From positions 62,001 to 126,000 of the forward strand of contig NZ_JBJFZU010000008.1 of the NCBI RefSeq assembly GCF_045032955.1: a stretch of 64,000 nt of DNA, read 5' to 3'. The translations under genes and the position numbers were made by a program. Origin of the DNA: Ornithinicoccus sp045032955 (GTDB lineage Bacteria; Actinomycetota; Actinomycetes; Actinomycetales; Dermatophilaceae). Under the pieces are notes generated by a model that made no database searches, had not been told where the DNA came from, and saw only the letters and a program-made list of their open reading frames with translations. Within the stretch, counting starts at the first letter, position 1, and each line of letters starts with the position of its first letter. This document shows positions 10,050-23,605 of the stretch, piece after piece.

Positions 10050-10915
10050 GCCTTCTCCTCCTGGACGAGTTCCCTGCGACGGCTCCCCAGCGCGGCGGCG
10101 CCGGGACCACAGCCCATCATGCCGTCCGCCGGCACCGGACAGGGGCCGGGGTGAGGGCAGCGACGCAGCCACCACAGGTACTCGATGTTGCCGTGGGTGC
10201 CGGTCACCGGGGAGTGGTCCAGGTCCAGCGGTGCCAACCCCAGCGTGCGGGCGCGGGCGTCCAGCTCGGCCAGCACCCGTTCGCGCCGTTCCGAGGACCG
10301 CACCAGCCCGCCCCTGCCCAGACCTTCGGGTCCCACCTCGAACTGCGGCTTGACCAGCAGAACGAGATCGGCGCCGGGTCGGGTCAGGGTGGCGAGGTCC
10401 GCCAGCACGAGCGCCAGCGAGATGAAGGACAGGTCGGCGACCAGCAGGTCGACCGGTCCGCCGACCTCGGCGCCGGTGAGGCCCCGGACGGAGGTGCCGG
10501 AGACCTCGACGACACGCGGGTCCCGGGCCAGTCGCTGGTCCAGCTGGCCGTGCCCCACGTCCAGCGCCCGCACCTGCGCCGCGCCCCGTTCGAGCAGCAC
10601 CTGGGTGAACCCCCCGGTGGAGGCCCCGACGTCGAGGCAGCGGCGGCCGGCCACCGGGACCGGCCACCGCTCCAGGGCGTGGTCGAGCTTCAGCGCGCCG
10701 CGTCCCACCCAGCCCCGCAGGATCCACGCCGCCTCGCCCTCGACCCCCGACGTCAGCACCTCGACCTCGACGCCACCGTCCGGCACCGGCGTCGCCGGTC
10801 GGGTCACCACGGTCCCGTCCACCCGCACCAGGCCCGCCCGCACCAGGGTCTGCGCCTGGGTCCTGCTGGCCGCCAGCCCGCGGGAGACGAGGGTGACGTC
10901 CAGACGCTGGCTCAC
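10046..10915 (-). CDS. tlyA: TlyA-family rRNA 2'-O-methyltransferase
   Basis: A 289-residue protein with an N-terminal S4 RNA-binding domain (about 1-60, RLDVTLVSRGLAASR) and an FtsJ-like SAM methyltransferase domain with LDVGASTGGFTQVLL at about 94-108, VADLSFISL and LVKPQFE. TlyA methylates the ribose of 16S C1409 and 23S C1920 in mycobacteria and thereby gives capreomycin sensitivity. The GTG start at 10915 (VSQRLDVTLV) overlaps the preceding stop; the open frame upstream is not coding. A tail of about 35 residues with several Cys and Pro after WWLRRC is longer than usual. Confidence 0.93.
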   Translation of the reverse strand: MSQRLDVTLVSRGLAASRTQAQTLVRAGLVRVDGTVVTRPATPVPDGGVEVEVLTSGVEGEAAWILRGWVGRGALKLDHALERWPVPVAGRRCLDVGASTGGFTQVLLERGAAQVRALDVGHGQLDQRLARDPRVVEVSGTSVRGLTGAEVGGPVDLLVADLSFISLALVLADLATLTRPGADLVLLVKPQFEVGPEGLGRGGLVRSSERRERVLAELDARARTLGLAPLDLDHSPVTGTHGNIEYLWWLRRCPHPGPCPVPADGMMGCGPGAAALGSRRRELVQEEKA

Positions 10916-11145
10916 CGGGGCCCGGGCCGGGCCTGCCCGGGAGGAGCGGGCTGCTCGGTGGGGTCCGACAGGCGCGCCTGCAGCCGCCGGTGGGCGCGGG
11001 TGAGCGCCTCCAGCTGCTCCTCGCCGCTGCCCTGCAGCCCCTCGTCGAGATCCTCCAGCGCGAGGTCCACCTCGGCGTCCCCGGTCCGGGGCGGAACGGC
11101 ACCGTCGCCGGTGGGTGTCGCGGGCCCGGGGTCGTCGATGCTCAT
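10912..11145 (-). CDS. small acidic hypothetical protein
   Basis: A 77-residue protein starting MSIDDPGPATPTG, with a disordered Pro/Gly-rich start, one acidic amphipathic helix (DVDLALEDLDEGL-like, about 20-45) and a basic stretch RAHRRLQARL before a Pro-rich end. The ATG at 11145 overlaps the HAD gene stop and its stop overlaps tlyA, so it is translated in line with both. A small gene occupies the same position in mycobacteria (Rv1693). No function is known; ribosome-related or protein-binding roles would be guesses. Confidence 0.75.
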   Translation of the reverse strand: MSIDDPGPATPTGDGAVPPRTGDAEVDLALEDLDEGLQGSGEEQLEALTRAHRRLQARLSDPTEQPAPPGQARPGPR

Positions 11146-11993
11146 CGCCCACCCCACAGGTGCGCGAGCTCGGGGATGGTCCCGGCGACGTGGTCGGGAC
11201 GCTGCTCCGGGACCGCGGACTCCGCCTCGTCCCTGGAGGACACCCCGGTGAGGACCAGGGCGTTGGCCAGTCCGACGGCGCGGGCGCCGGCGATGTCGGT
11301 GTCCGACCGGTCCCCCACCATTAGCACCTGGTCCAGGGGCAGGCCCAGACGCCGCAACGCCACCCGGTATGCCGGTGCGTGCGGCTTGCCGGTGACCACC
11401 GGCTCCGCCCCGGTGGCGTGCGCGACGGCCCGCACCAGGGCACCGTTGCCGGGCGCCAGCCCACGGTCGGTGGGCAGCGTCGCGTCGTCGTTGGTGGCCA
11501 CCCAGGTGGCACCCGCCCGGATGGCGTAGGTCGCCTCGGTGAGGGCGGCCACGTCGACCTCGGGGCCGTAGCCCTGGACGACGGCGCCGATCCGCTCACC
11601 GGGAGCCTGCTCGCCCTGCTCGGGCCCCTCCTGCGCCCGCCGTGCCACCTCCCCCGGGTCGAGGGTGCTGAACCCGGCCTCCTGCAGCGCGAGGCGCACC
11701 CCGGGTCCACCCACGGTCAGCACCATGTCGGACGCGAGAAGGTCCGGACGGCGCTCTACGAGCTCCTCCGCCGCGACCTGGGACGCCGTGAGGACGTCCG
11801 TCTCGTCGGCGGGCACGCCCAGCTCACGGAGCTGGTCCGCCACGGTGCCCGGCGGACGCGAGGCGTTGTTGGTCATGAACAGGACCTGCACACCGGCAGC
11901 CCTGGCCGACGCCAGCCCCTCGACCGCGCCGGGGCAGGCGGCGTGCGCGCGGTAGACGACGCCGTCCAGGTCGCACAGCAGGCCGCGGATCAC
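11142..11993 (-). CDS. HAD-IIA family phosphatase (NagD-like)
   Basis: A 283-residue haloacid-dehalogenase hydrolase of subclass IIA, cytosolic. Motif I is CDLDGVVY with the nucleophile Asp at residue 8, motif II TNNASR, motif III GKPHAPAY, and motif IV VGDRSDTDIAGA. The cap lies between motifs II and III. Relatives dephosphorylate small metabolites such as nucleotides, 2-phosphoglycolate or glycerol phosphates; the substrate cannot be read from sequence. GTG start at 11993 overlaps the TPR-gene stop. Its mycobacterial counterpart in the same order is Rv1692, described as a glycerol-3-phosphate phosphatase. Confidence 0.92.
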   Translation of the reverse strand: MIRGLLCDLDGVVYRAHAACPGAVEGLASARAAGVQVLFMTNNASRPPGTVADQLRELGVPADETDVLTASQVAAEELVERRPDLLASDMVLTVGGPGVRLALQEAGFSTLDPGEVARRAQEGPEQGEQAPGERIGAVVQGYGPEVDVAALTEATYAIRAGATWVATNDDATLPTDRGLAPGNGALVRAVAHATGAEPVVTGKPHAPAYRVALRRLGLPLDQVLMVGDRSDTDIAGARAVGLANALVLTGVSSRDEAESAVPEQRPDHVAGTIPELAHLWGGR

Positions 11994-12967
11994 TGCCGCG
12001 TGCCGGCCCCTGGTGCCGGGGGCCCGCCCCCGTCCGCCTGCTCGTCCTCACCGTCGTCCAGGTCCACCACCCAGGGGGCCTCCTCCTCACCCAGCAGCTC
12101 GGCGGCGTCCGTCTCCTGCAGGGCGTCGACCGCGGCGGCGCGGGCATACCAGGTCTGCGCCTGGTCGGTGGCCCCGTCCGCCTCCAGCGCGGCCGCGTAG
12201 GCGTAGCGCAGACGCGCGGCCCAGGGGTCCCGGTCCGTCGTACGGCGGACGAGCTCCGACAGGTGCAGCACGGCGGCGGCGTGCTGGCCGAGGTCTCCCC
12301 GGGCCCCCGCGACCACGATGGCCAGCTCGACCTGCTCGGCCGACGCCAGGGTCTTCGCCTCCGGCGTGGCCGCCAGCTCCAGGGCACGCTCCGGCCTGCC
12401 GAGGCCTCGCTCCGCGTCCGCCATCAGCGGCAGCAGGTGGTGCGTCCCGGACAACCGTCGTGCCGTCCTGAACTCGGCCAGGGCACGGGACCACTCGCCG
12501 CGGCGGTAGTGGACCAGTCCCAGCGACTCACGCACGATGGCCACCCGTCCGGCTCGTCGTGAGGCTGCCTCGGCGTGCGCCAGCGCCAGGTCGAAGTCCT
12601 CCACGTCCAGCGCGCGGCCCACCATCACCAGGTGGCCACCGACCCCCTCCGCGTTCTCCTTGCTGAGGGTGCGCAGCTCCGTCCGCAGCGACCGGTCGAG
12701 CCCACCGGCGTCCACGCCCTCGGGCAGCTCGGGATCCCTTGGACGTGGCGCGCGCTCCACCCACTGGCGGCGCGGTGCATCGCGGTCGTCCGGGCCGCTC
12801 GCCCGGGACGACCGATCATCACGGCCCCCGCGGCTCCCACGGTCCGGGCGTCCCCCACGCTCGTCGCGGCCCCCGCGGTCCCGACCGCCACGCTCTGGGC
12901 GTCCCCCACGGACGTCCCGACCACCCTCACGGCCGGGACGCCGCTCGCCTCCACGGTTCTGGTCCAC
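11990..12967 (-). CDS. TPR protein with Arg/Gly-rich N-terminus
   Basis: A 325-residue protein counted from GTG 12967 (VDQNRGGERRPGRE), which has GAGAGGAAG seven bases upstream; an in-frame GTG at 12988 would add seven residues but lacks a good binding site. Residues 1 to about 75 are a disordered Arg/Gly/Asp-rich region with repeated GGRD, GGRP and SRGGRDD motifs. The rest is helical with TPR-like repeats (LGLVHYRRGEWSRALAEF, AYAAALEADGATDQAQTWY). It corresponds to the TPR protein upstream of the HAD gene in mycobacteria (Rv1691). The RGG-like tail may bind RNA or other polyanions; this is inferred. It is the first gene of the operon. Confidence 0.85.
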   Translation of the reverse strand: MDQNRGGERRPGREGGRDVRGGRPERGGRDRGGRDERGGRPDRGSRGGRDDRSSRASGPDDRDAPRRQWVERAPRPRDPELPEGVDAGGLDRSLRTELRTLSKENAEGVGGHLVMVGRALDVEDFDLALAHAEAASRRAGRVAIVRESLGLVHYRRGEWSRALAEFRTARRLSGTHHLLPLMADAERGLGRPERALELAATPEAKTLASAEQVELAIVVAGARGDLGQHAAAVLHLSELVRRTTDRDPWAARLRYAYAAALEADGATDQAQTWYARAAAVDALQETDAAELLGEEEAPWVVDLDDGEDEQADGGGPPAPGAGTRQ

Positions 12968-13056
12968 AGGTGGTCTTCCTCTCGTCACGGTGCGCCGCAG
13001 GCGCCACCGACGGGCGCCACACCCCAGTGTGTCAGGGGGTGGGTGTGGACGTGAAG

Positions 13057-13094
13057 AAGGGGCTCACCCCCTTTTTGTGGGGGGTGAGCCCCTT
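13057..13094 (-). terminator. rRNA operon terminator hairpin
   Basis: Perfect 14-base arms, AAGGGGCTCACCCC (13057-13070) and its complement (13081-13094), with a 10-base loop, lie just after the 5S gene. No long U-run follows on the minus strand, as is common in high-G+C actinobacteria. It closes the rrn operon and shields the TPR operon. Confidence 0.8.
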
Positions 13095-13114
13095 GCTTCG
13101 TGTTTCTAATGGTG

Positions 13115-13232
13115 GTCCGGCGGTGTCCTACTCTCCCACACTGTTTCCGGTGCAGTACCATCGGCGCAGTCAGTCTTAGCTTCCGGGTTCGGAATGTGAC
13201 CGGGCGTTTCCCTGACGCTATGACCGCCGTAA
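13115..13232 (-). rRNA. rrf: 5S ribosomal RNA
   Basis: Minus strand shows the 5S pattern: TTACGGCGGTCATAGCG at the 5' end, CCCGGTCACATTCCGAACCC in the centre, and TGTGGGAGAGTAGGACACCG near the 3' end. Length is about 118 bases. Ends are estimated from terminal helix pairing. Confidence 0.95.
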
Positions 13233-13317
13233 CATGTTCGACCTCAACCCGGGCAGGGTTGGTTATGGGTCGGGAACCGTAAAGTGGACGCGAACATCGT
13301 TTGTGTTTGGTGTTTGT

Positions 13318-18452
<5,135 letters not shown>

Positions 18453-18542
18453 AACCTAAACCCTTATCCAGAGCCAGATCACTAGCAAAAAAACAACCAC
18501 AACACCCACCGACAACCGGCAGACGCCATGGCAACAAACAAA

Positions 18543-18585
18543 TGGCATCAAAAAACAAACACGCTGTTGAGTTCTCAAGAATCGG
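18543..18585 (-). promoter_or_regulatory. rrn leader antitermination/processing element
   Basis: The minus strand reads TTCTTGAGAACTCAACAGCG followed by TGTTTGTTTTTTGATGCC about 95 bases upstream of 16S. It matches the conserved actinobacterial rrn leader with the TTGAGAACTCAA core (BoxA/BoxC region in mycobacteria). A related copy lies in the 16S-23S spacer. Confidence 0.65.
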
Positions 18586-18640
18586 ACGCACACCGGCTTT
18601 CACACCCTGGTGGGGTGTTCCCGCTCGGGGCAACCTCTCC

Positions 18641-18670
18641 AGCCTAGCGGACTGTCCCGGCCCGTTCCAA
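18641..18670 (-). promoter_or_regulatory. rrn operon promoter
   Basis: On the minus strand TTGGAA (18670-18665), an 18-base spacer and TAGGCT (18646-18641) form a sigma-A-type promoter about 190 bases upstream of 16S. The gap 18453-18797 otherwise holds only the leader. Other rrn promoters may exist. Confidence 0.6.
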
Positions 18671-18797
18671 ATCCTGCTGAGCAGGTGGTCCGGATGATCG
18701 GGAGACCGTCGTGCTGGGCTGCTCCGCTTCCGCGTCTGCAGCGAAGCGCAACACTACACCTGCCTCGGCCCCGGTGCAAACCTGCCCTGTCCTGGCC

Positions 18798-19772
18798 TCA
18801 GCGCACGGTGATCCCGAGCTTGCCGACGACGTCTCCGCGGTACAGGCGCTCCAGCGCTTCACCCGCCCGCTCCAGCGGGAACCTGGCCTCCACGACGGGG
18901 CGGATACGTCGCTGGGAGACGAACCGGCACAGCGCGGCCAGCTCCTCCAGGGTGCCCATGGTCGAGCCGAGCACGCGCAGCTGCTTGAAGAAGATCGTCG
19001 TGAGCTCCGCCCGCTCTGGCGCGTCCCCGCTGGTGGCTCCGCAGATGACGATCGTCCCGCCCGGGCGCAGCGCCTTGACCGAGTGCGACCAGGTGGCCGC
19101 GCCCACGCTCTCGAGGACGGCGTCCACCCGACGCGGCAACCGCTCCCCCGGCTCGAAGGCGGCGTCCGCCCCCAGCTGCAGAGCGCGTCCACGCTTGCCG
19201 GCCTCCCGCCCGGTCACCCAGACGGTCAGGCCGGCCGCGGCCCCCAGCTGGATCAGGGCGGTGGCCACACCGCCGGCTGCGCCCTGCACGAGCACCGTGT
19301 CGCCGGGGCGGACGTCGGCCCGCACGAAGAGCATCCGGTATGCCGTCAGCCAGGCCGTGGAGAGGGCGGCCGCCTCGACGGCGTCCAGGTGCTCCGGTCG
19401 GGGCACCCATGCGCCCTCCGGCACGCGGACGTACTCGGCCAGGGTGCCCTGGTGGTGCTCCGACAGCAGGCTCCGGCGCGGGTCCAGCGTGCTGTCACCG
19501 CTCCAGCCGGGCGTCCCCGTCACCACGGGGTACACCACGACCTCGCCGAGCTCCGGGTGCTCGGCGACGCCGTCGCAGCCGAGAATCATCGGCAGTGCGT
19601 CCTCGCCGAGCCCGACACCGCGCAGGGACCACAGGTCGTGGTGGTTCAGCCCGGCCGCGACCACCGGGAGCACGCTCCAGCCCGCGCGCTCCTCCGGCTC
19701 CGGCCGCTCCCCCACCACCAACCCCCGCAGCGGGTCCTCGGCATGGATGGTCTCGACGTAGGCAGCCAGCAT
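18798..19772 (-). CDS. MDR-family zinc-free quinone oxidoreductase-like protein
   Basis: A 324-residue medium-chain dehydrogenase/reductase. The N-terminal GroES-like part has GLNHHDLWSLRG and LGCDGVAE, and the nucleotide-binding Rossmann part has VLVQGAAGGVATALIQLGAA. The Cys/His ligands of zinc alcohol dehydrogenases are not all present, so a quinone/enoyl-type NADPH reductase is more likely. The substrate is unknown. It sits between truA (9 bases upstream on the minus strand) and the rrn promoter, so it is probably cotranscribed with truA. Confidence 0.85.
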   Translation of the reverse strand: MLAAYVETIHAEDPLRGLVVGERPEPEERAGWSVLPVVAAGLNHHDLWSLRGVGLGEDALPMILGCDGVAEHPELGEVVVYPVVTGTPGWSGDSTLDPRRSLLSEHHQGTLAEYVRVPEGAWVPRPEHLDAVEAAALSTAWLTAYRMLFVRADVRPGDTVLVQGAAGGVATALIQLGAAAGLTVWVTGREAGKRGRALQLGADAAFEPGERLPRRVDAVLESVGAATWSHSVKALRPGGTIVICGATSGDAPERAELTTIFFKQLRVLGSTMGTLEELAALCRFVSQRRIRPVVEARFPLERAGEALERLYRGDVVGKLGITVR

Positions 19773-19781
19773 GTCGGCAGC

Positions 19782-20630
19782 CTAGCCATCCTCGGGGTGT
19801 GTCGACGTCCGCAGCGCCCGGCTCTCCCGCGCACGGTCCACCTGGTCCACCGGTGAGGCCGGGTAGGCGATCTCCTCCAGGCACAACCCGTGCGCCGGCA
19901 TCACCCGGACCCCCGGGTCCCGCATACCCCCGGCCAGCACCTCGCGCGGCCAGCCGGTGCCTCGGGCACCGTGTCCGACGGGGACGACGCTGCCCACCAG
20001 GGCCCGGACCATGCTGTGGCAGAAGGCGTCGGCCACCACCGTGCCGACCAGCACACCGTCGTCGCCCCGCTCCCAGGAGAACTCGAGCAGCGTGCGGATC
20101 GTGCTCGCCCCCGCGCGCGCCCTGCAGTAGGCGGCGAAGTCCTGCAGGCCCAGCAGGGTCCCGCCCGCACGGTGCATCGCGTCCACGTCCAGCGCGCGCC
20201 GGACGACGACGGTGTCCCGCCGACGCAGCGGGTCCAGCAGGTGCGGCCGGTCCAGCAACCGGTACGTGTACCGACGTCGCAGCGCAGAGAAGCGTGCGTC
20301 GAAGTCCCCGTCCACGGCGACCGCCGAGCGGACCACCACGTCGTCGGGGAGCACTCCCGCGAGCCGGGTCACCAGCGCCTCCCCGGGGGACCGGTCGGAG
20401 CGGCCGGGCACGGCGGCCCATACCGGCTCGTCCAGGTCCAGGTGGCAGACCGACCCCCTGGCGTGCACCCCGGCATCGGTCCTACCGCCGACCGTCAACC
20501 CCGGCGGCTCCATCCGCAGCACGGTGCCCAGCCCCGTCGCCAGGGTGTCCTCCACGGTGCGCAGCCCCGGCTGCCGGGCCCAACCGGAGAAGGACGTGCC
20601 GTCGTAGGCCAGGTCGAGTCGGATACGCAC
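19782..20630 (-). CDS. truA: tRNA pseudouridine(38-40) synthase TruA
   Basis: A 282-residue pseudouridine synthase acting on positions 38-40 of tRNA anticodon stems. The catalytic loop GRTDAGVHA holds Asp at about residue 52. VRIRLDLAYDGTSFSGWARQ at the GTG 20630 start is the typical TruA opening. Downstream, FCHSMVRALVGSVVPVG is the family C-terminal motif. The longer open frame upstream overlaps the terminator after rplQ and is rejected. It follows rplQ, as is common in actinobacteria. Confidence 0.96.
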   Translation of the reverse strand: MRIRLDLAYDGTSFSGWARQPGLRTVEDTLATGLGTVLRMEPPGLTVGGRTDAGVHARGSVCHLDLDEPVWAAVPGRSDRSPGEALVTRLAGVLPDDVVVRSAVAVDGDFDARFSALRRRYTYRLLDRPHLLDPLRRRDTVVVRRALDVDAMHRAGGTLLGLQDFAAYCRARAGASTIRTLLEFSWERGDDGVLVGTVVADAFCHSMVRALVGSVVPVGHGARGTGWPREVLAGGMRDPGVRVMPAHGLCLEEIAYPASPVDQVDRARESRALRTSTHPEDG

Positions 20631-20666
20631 CCCACCATGGTGCCGCACCCCCGGGTGCACGAGAAC

Positions 20667-20694
20667 GGGCCACCTCCCCGGAGGGAGGTGACCC
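20667..20694 (-). terminator. terminator hairpin after rplQ
   Basis: CACCTCCC (20671-20678), loop CGGA, and GGGAGGTG (20683-20690) form an 8-base-pair stem, extendable by three G-C pairs past one mismatch. It lies 43 bases after the rplQ stop and would separate the ribosomal operon from truA. No U-run follows. Confidence 0.65.
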
Positions 20695-20736
20695 GCTGCC
20701 GGCACGGTGGTATGTGCCCGGCTCTCGACGTCGGCC

Positions 20737-21351
20737 TCAGGCCTTCGTGTCGTCGTCCTTCGAGGTGGCGTCGTCGTTCGACTCCTCGGCACCGTCGTCG
20801 TTCGACCCCTCGGTCGCGTCGTCGGCACCGGCGGAGACCATCGCGGCCTCGGTGGTGTCCTCGGAGGCCTCGTCGTTGACCTCCACGACCTCGGCCGGGG
20901 CGGCCGCCGCCGGGGCGTCGGAGGTGCTGGCGTCATCCTTGGCCGCGCGCCGGGTGGCGCCCTCGGCCTGGGTGACGACGGCCTTCTTGGCGACCGGCTC
21001 ACGGACCAGCTCGATCACGGCCATCGGCGCGTTGTCGCCCTTGCGCGGCGCGATCTTGGTGATCCGGGTGTAACCGCCCTGACGGTCGGCGACGTCCGGG
21101 GCGATCTCGGTGAACAGCCGGTGCACCACACCCTTGTCGCGGATGGTGGCGAGCACCTTGCGACGGTTGTGCAGGTCACCGCTCTTGGCGAAGGTGACCA
21201 GCCGCTCGGCCAGCGGGCGCAGCCGCTTGGCCTTCGCCTCGGTGGTGGTGATCCGGTCGTGCTCGAAGAGGGCGGTCGCCAGGTTGGACAGGATCAGGCG
21301 CTCGTGCGCCGGACCGCCGCCGAGGCGCGGACCCTTCTTGGGGGCAGGCAT
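20737..21351 (-). CDS. rplQ: 50S ribosomal protein L17
   Basis: A 204-residue L17. Residues 1 to about 118 are the conserved fold (MPAPKKGPRLGGGPAHERLI, TEAKAKRLRPLAERL). The remaining 85 residues are an acidic, Ala/Asp/Glu/Ser-rich tail ending DDATSKDDDTKA, much longer than the roughly 127-residue E. coli protein but common in actinobacteria. It is the last gene of the rpsM-rpoA group, 21 bases after rpoA. Confidence 0.98.
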   Translation of the reverse strand: MPAPKKGPRLGGGPAHERLILSNLATALFEHDRITTTEAKAKRLRPLAERLVTFAKSGDLHNRRKVLATIRDKGVVHRLFTEIAPDVADRQGGYTRITKIAPRKGDNAPMAVIELVREPVAKKAVVTQAEGATRRAAKDDASTSDAPAAAAPAEVVEVNDEASEDTTEAAMVSAGADDATEGSNDDGAEESNDDATSKDDDTKA

Positions 21352-21372
21352 GAGTTCTCCTTAGCTCGTATC

Positions 21373-22392
21373 TCAGTACTGCTCGTCCTCGGCGAAGGCG
21401 GCGTCGCCCTCGTCGTAGGACCCGTCCTCGTAGGCGGCCGCACCCTCGAACCCGGGAGGGCTGTCCTTGAGCGCCAGGCCCATCTCGGCGAGCTTGTCCT
21501 TGACCTCGTCGATCGACTTCGCACCGAAGTTGCGGATGTCGAGCAGGTCCGCCTCGCTGCGTCCGACGAGCTCGCCCACGGTGTGGATCCCCTCGCGCTT
21601 GAGGCAGTTGTAGGACCGGACGGTCAGGTCCAGCTCCTCGATCGGCAGGGCGAGGTCGGACGCCAGCGCGCCGTCGCCGGTGGAGGGACCGATCTCGATC
21701 CCCTCGGCCTCCACGTTCAGCTCCCGCGCCAGCCCGAAGAGCTCGACGAGGGTGCGGCCGGCGGAGGCGACCGCGTCGCGCGGCGTGATCGAGCTCTTGG
21801 ACTCCACGTCGACCACGAGGCGGTCGAAGTCGGTCCGCTGCTCGACACGGGTGGCCTCGACCTTGTAGGTCACGGCCAGCACCGGGGAGTAGATCGAGTC
21901 GACCGGGATGCGGCCGATCTCCTGCTCGCCGGACTTGTTCAGCTGCGCCGAGACGTAGCCACGGCCGCGCTCGACCGTCATCTCCATCTCGATCTTGCCG
22001 GAGTCGCTCAGCGTCGCCAGGTGCAGGTCGGGGTTGTGCACCTCGACGCCGGCGGGCGGGGCGATGTCCGCAGCGGTGACGGGGCCGGCGCCCTGCTTGC
22101 GCAGGTACATCACGACCGGCTCGTCGTGCTCGCTGGAGACGACCAGGCTCTTGAGGTTCAGGATGATCTCGGTGACGTCCTCCTTGACCCCGGGGATCGT
22201 GGAGAACTCGTGCAGCACGCCGTCGATGCGGATGCTGGTCAGCGAGGCGCCGGGGATGCTCGAGAGCAGGGTGCGACGCAGGGAGTTGCCGAGGGTGTAG
22301 CCGAAGCCCGGCTCCAGCGGTTCGAGGACGAACCGCGAACGAGTGTCGGAGACGACCTCCTCGGAGAGGGTGGGGCGCTGTGCGATGAGCAC
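21373..22392 (-). CDS. rpoA: RNA polymerase alpha subunit
   Basis: A 339-residue alpha subunit. The N-terminal dimerization domain has LEPLEPGFGYTLGNSLRRTL, and the C-terminal domain has LKREGIHTVGELVGRSEADL, which contacts UP elements and activators, followed by an acidic tail. I place the start at GTG 22392 (VLIAQRPTLSEE) because GGAAAGGAC lies just upstream and other actinobacterial RpoA start there; an ATG six codons upstream is less likely. Confidence 0.98.
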   Translation of the reverse strand: MLIAQRPTLSEEVVSDTRSRFVLEPLEPGFGYTLGNSLRRTLLSSIPGASLTSIRIDGVLHEFSTIPGVKEDVTEIILNLKSLVVSSEHDEPVVMYLRKQGAGPVTAADIAPPAGVEVHNPDLHLATLSDSGKIEMEMTVERGRGYVSAQLNKSGEQEIGRIPVDSIYSPVLAVTYKVEATRVEQRTDFDRLVVDVESKSSITPRDAVASAGRTLVELFGLARELNVEAEGIEIGPSTGDGALASDLALPIEELDLTVRSYNCLKREGIHTVGELVGRSEADLLDIRNFGAKSIDEVKDKLAEMGLALKDSPPGFEGAAAYEDGSYDEGDAAFAEDEQY

Positions 22393-22473
22393 TGTTCTTG
22401 TCCTTTCCACGGGCGACCGCTATATGACGCCGCGTGTGCGAGGCGCTCCCGACTCTGTCCTCGGGAGGGCCGG

Positions 22474-22512
22474 ACGTGCAGGTATGCCGTCCTGGACGAC
22501 ATACCTGCACGT
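22474..22512. terminator. long hairpin between rpsD and rpoA
   Basis: Perfect 13-base arms ACGTGCAGGTATG (22474-22486) and CATACCTGCACGT (22500-22512), and further pairing in the 13-base loop (CGTCC with GGACG). It could terminate or attenuate between rpsD and rpoA, or be an RNA processing site. It contains the recurrent GGTATGCC octamer. There is no U-run on either side. Confidence 0.6.
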
Positions 22513-22561
22513 GCGCCGGGGCATCGCCCCGGCAGGTGCGTGGGGGCCTGGGCCCCACCGA

Positions 22562-23170
22562 TCAGTTCTTCGAGTAGAGCTCGACGATCAGCTGCTCGGT
22601 GAGGATCGTGTCGATCTGCTCACGGGTGGGCAGCTGGTGGATGAGCACCTTCAGCGAACCGGGGACGACCTTCATCCAGGCCGGGACCGGGCGGTCGCCA
22701 TAGGTCTGGCGGGCCAGCTCGAACGGGAAGGTCTCCACGGACTGCTTCCGCACCTCGATGATGTCGTACTGCTCCACCCGGTAGGACGGGACGTCCACGC
22801 GCTGGCCGTTGACCAGGAAGTGGCCGTGCGAGACCAGCTGACGCGAGGCGCGACGCGTGCGGGCCAGACCGGCCCGGTAGATCACGTTGTCGAGCCGCGA
22901 CTCGAGGATGACGAGCAGGTTCGCGCCGGTCTTGCCGGGGCGGCGGGCCGCCTCGGCGTAGTAGCGACGGAACTGCTTCTCCATGACGCCGTAGGTGAAG
23001 CGGGCCTTCTGCTTCTCCTGCAGCTGGGTCAGGTACTCCTTCTCCTGGCTGCGGCGGCGGCCGTGCTGCCCGGGGGGGAAGGGACGCAGGTCGAAGTTCT
23101 TGTCGCCGCCGACGAGGTCGACCTTGAGCCGACGGGACTTCTTGGTGATGGGACCGGTGTAACGGGCCAT
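22562..23170 (-). CDS. rpsD: 30S ribosomal protein S4
   Basis: A 202-residue S4, a primary 16S-binding assembly protein. The N-terminus MARYTGPITKKSRRLKVDLV lacks the zinc cysteines found in some bacteria. The S4 domain at about 92-155 has SRLDNVIYRAGLARTRRASR and VNGQRVDVPSYRV. ATG at 23170. It follows rpsK by 27 bases in the alpha operon. Deduced to be full length. Confidence 0.99.
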   Translation of the reverse strand: MARYTGPITKKSRRLKVDLVGGDKNFDLRPFPPGQHGRRRSQEKEYLTQLQEKQKARFTYGVMEKQFRRYYAEAARRPGKTGANLLVILESRLDNVIYRAGLARTRRASRQLVSHGHFLVNGQRVDVPSYRVEQYDIIEVRKQSVETFPFELARQTYGDRPVPAWMKVVPGSLKVLIHQLPTREQIDTILTEQLIVELYSKN

Positions 23171-23197
23171 GATGTTCTACCTAGACCTTTCCGGGGC

Positions 23198-23605
23198 TCA
23201 GTTACGGCGCTTCTTGGGCGGACGGACTCCGTTGTGCGCCTGGGGGGTCACGTCGCTGATCGCGCCGACCTCCAGGCCCGCAGCGGTGAGGGAGCGGATC
23301 GCGGTCTCGCGACCGGACCCCGGTCCCTTGACGAAGACGTCCACCTTGCGCATGCCGTGGTCCATGGCACGGCGCGCGGCGGCCTCGGCGGCCATCTGCG
23401 CGGCGTACGGGGTCGACTTACGCGAACCCTTGAAACCGACCTGGCCCGACGAGGACCAGGCGATCACGGCACCCGTGGGGTCGGTGATCGTGATGATGGT
23501 GTTGCTGAACGTGCTCTTGATGTGAGCTTGCCCGAGGGCGACGTTCTTCTTCTCCTTGCGGCGCACCTTGCGCGCGCCGGGGGCCTGACGGCTCTTGGGG
23601 GGCAT
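23198..23605 (-). CDS. rpsK: 30S ribosomal protein S11
   Basis: A 135-residue S11 of the platform, near the mRNA exit. The N-terminus MPPKSRQAPGARKVRRKEKK is basic, and the core has AHIKSTFSNTIITITD and the C-terminal DVTPQAHNGVRPPKKRR. ATG at 23605. The 114-base gap to rpsM includes a short hairpin at 23694-23714 (GTCGGGGG, loop CGGAA, CCCCCGAC) that may attenuate transcription. Confidence 0.99.
   Translation of the reverse strand: MPPKSRQAPGARKVRRKEKKNVALGQAHIKSTFSNTIITITDPTGAVIAWSSSGQVGFKGSRKSTPYAAQMAAEAAARRAMDHGMRKVDVFVKGPGSGRETAIRSLTAAGLEVGAISDVTPQAHNGVRPPKKRRN

Noticed and set aside
9117..11102. Apparent 661-residue extension of nadK
   Set aside because: The extra N-terminal part is a shadow of tlyA; nadK starts at ATG 10049 with a strong binding site.
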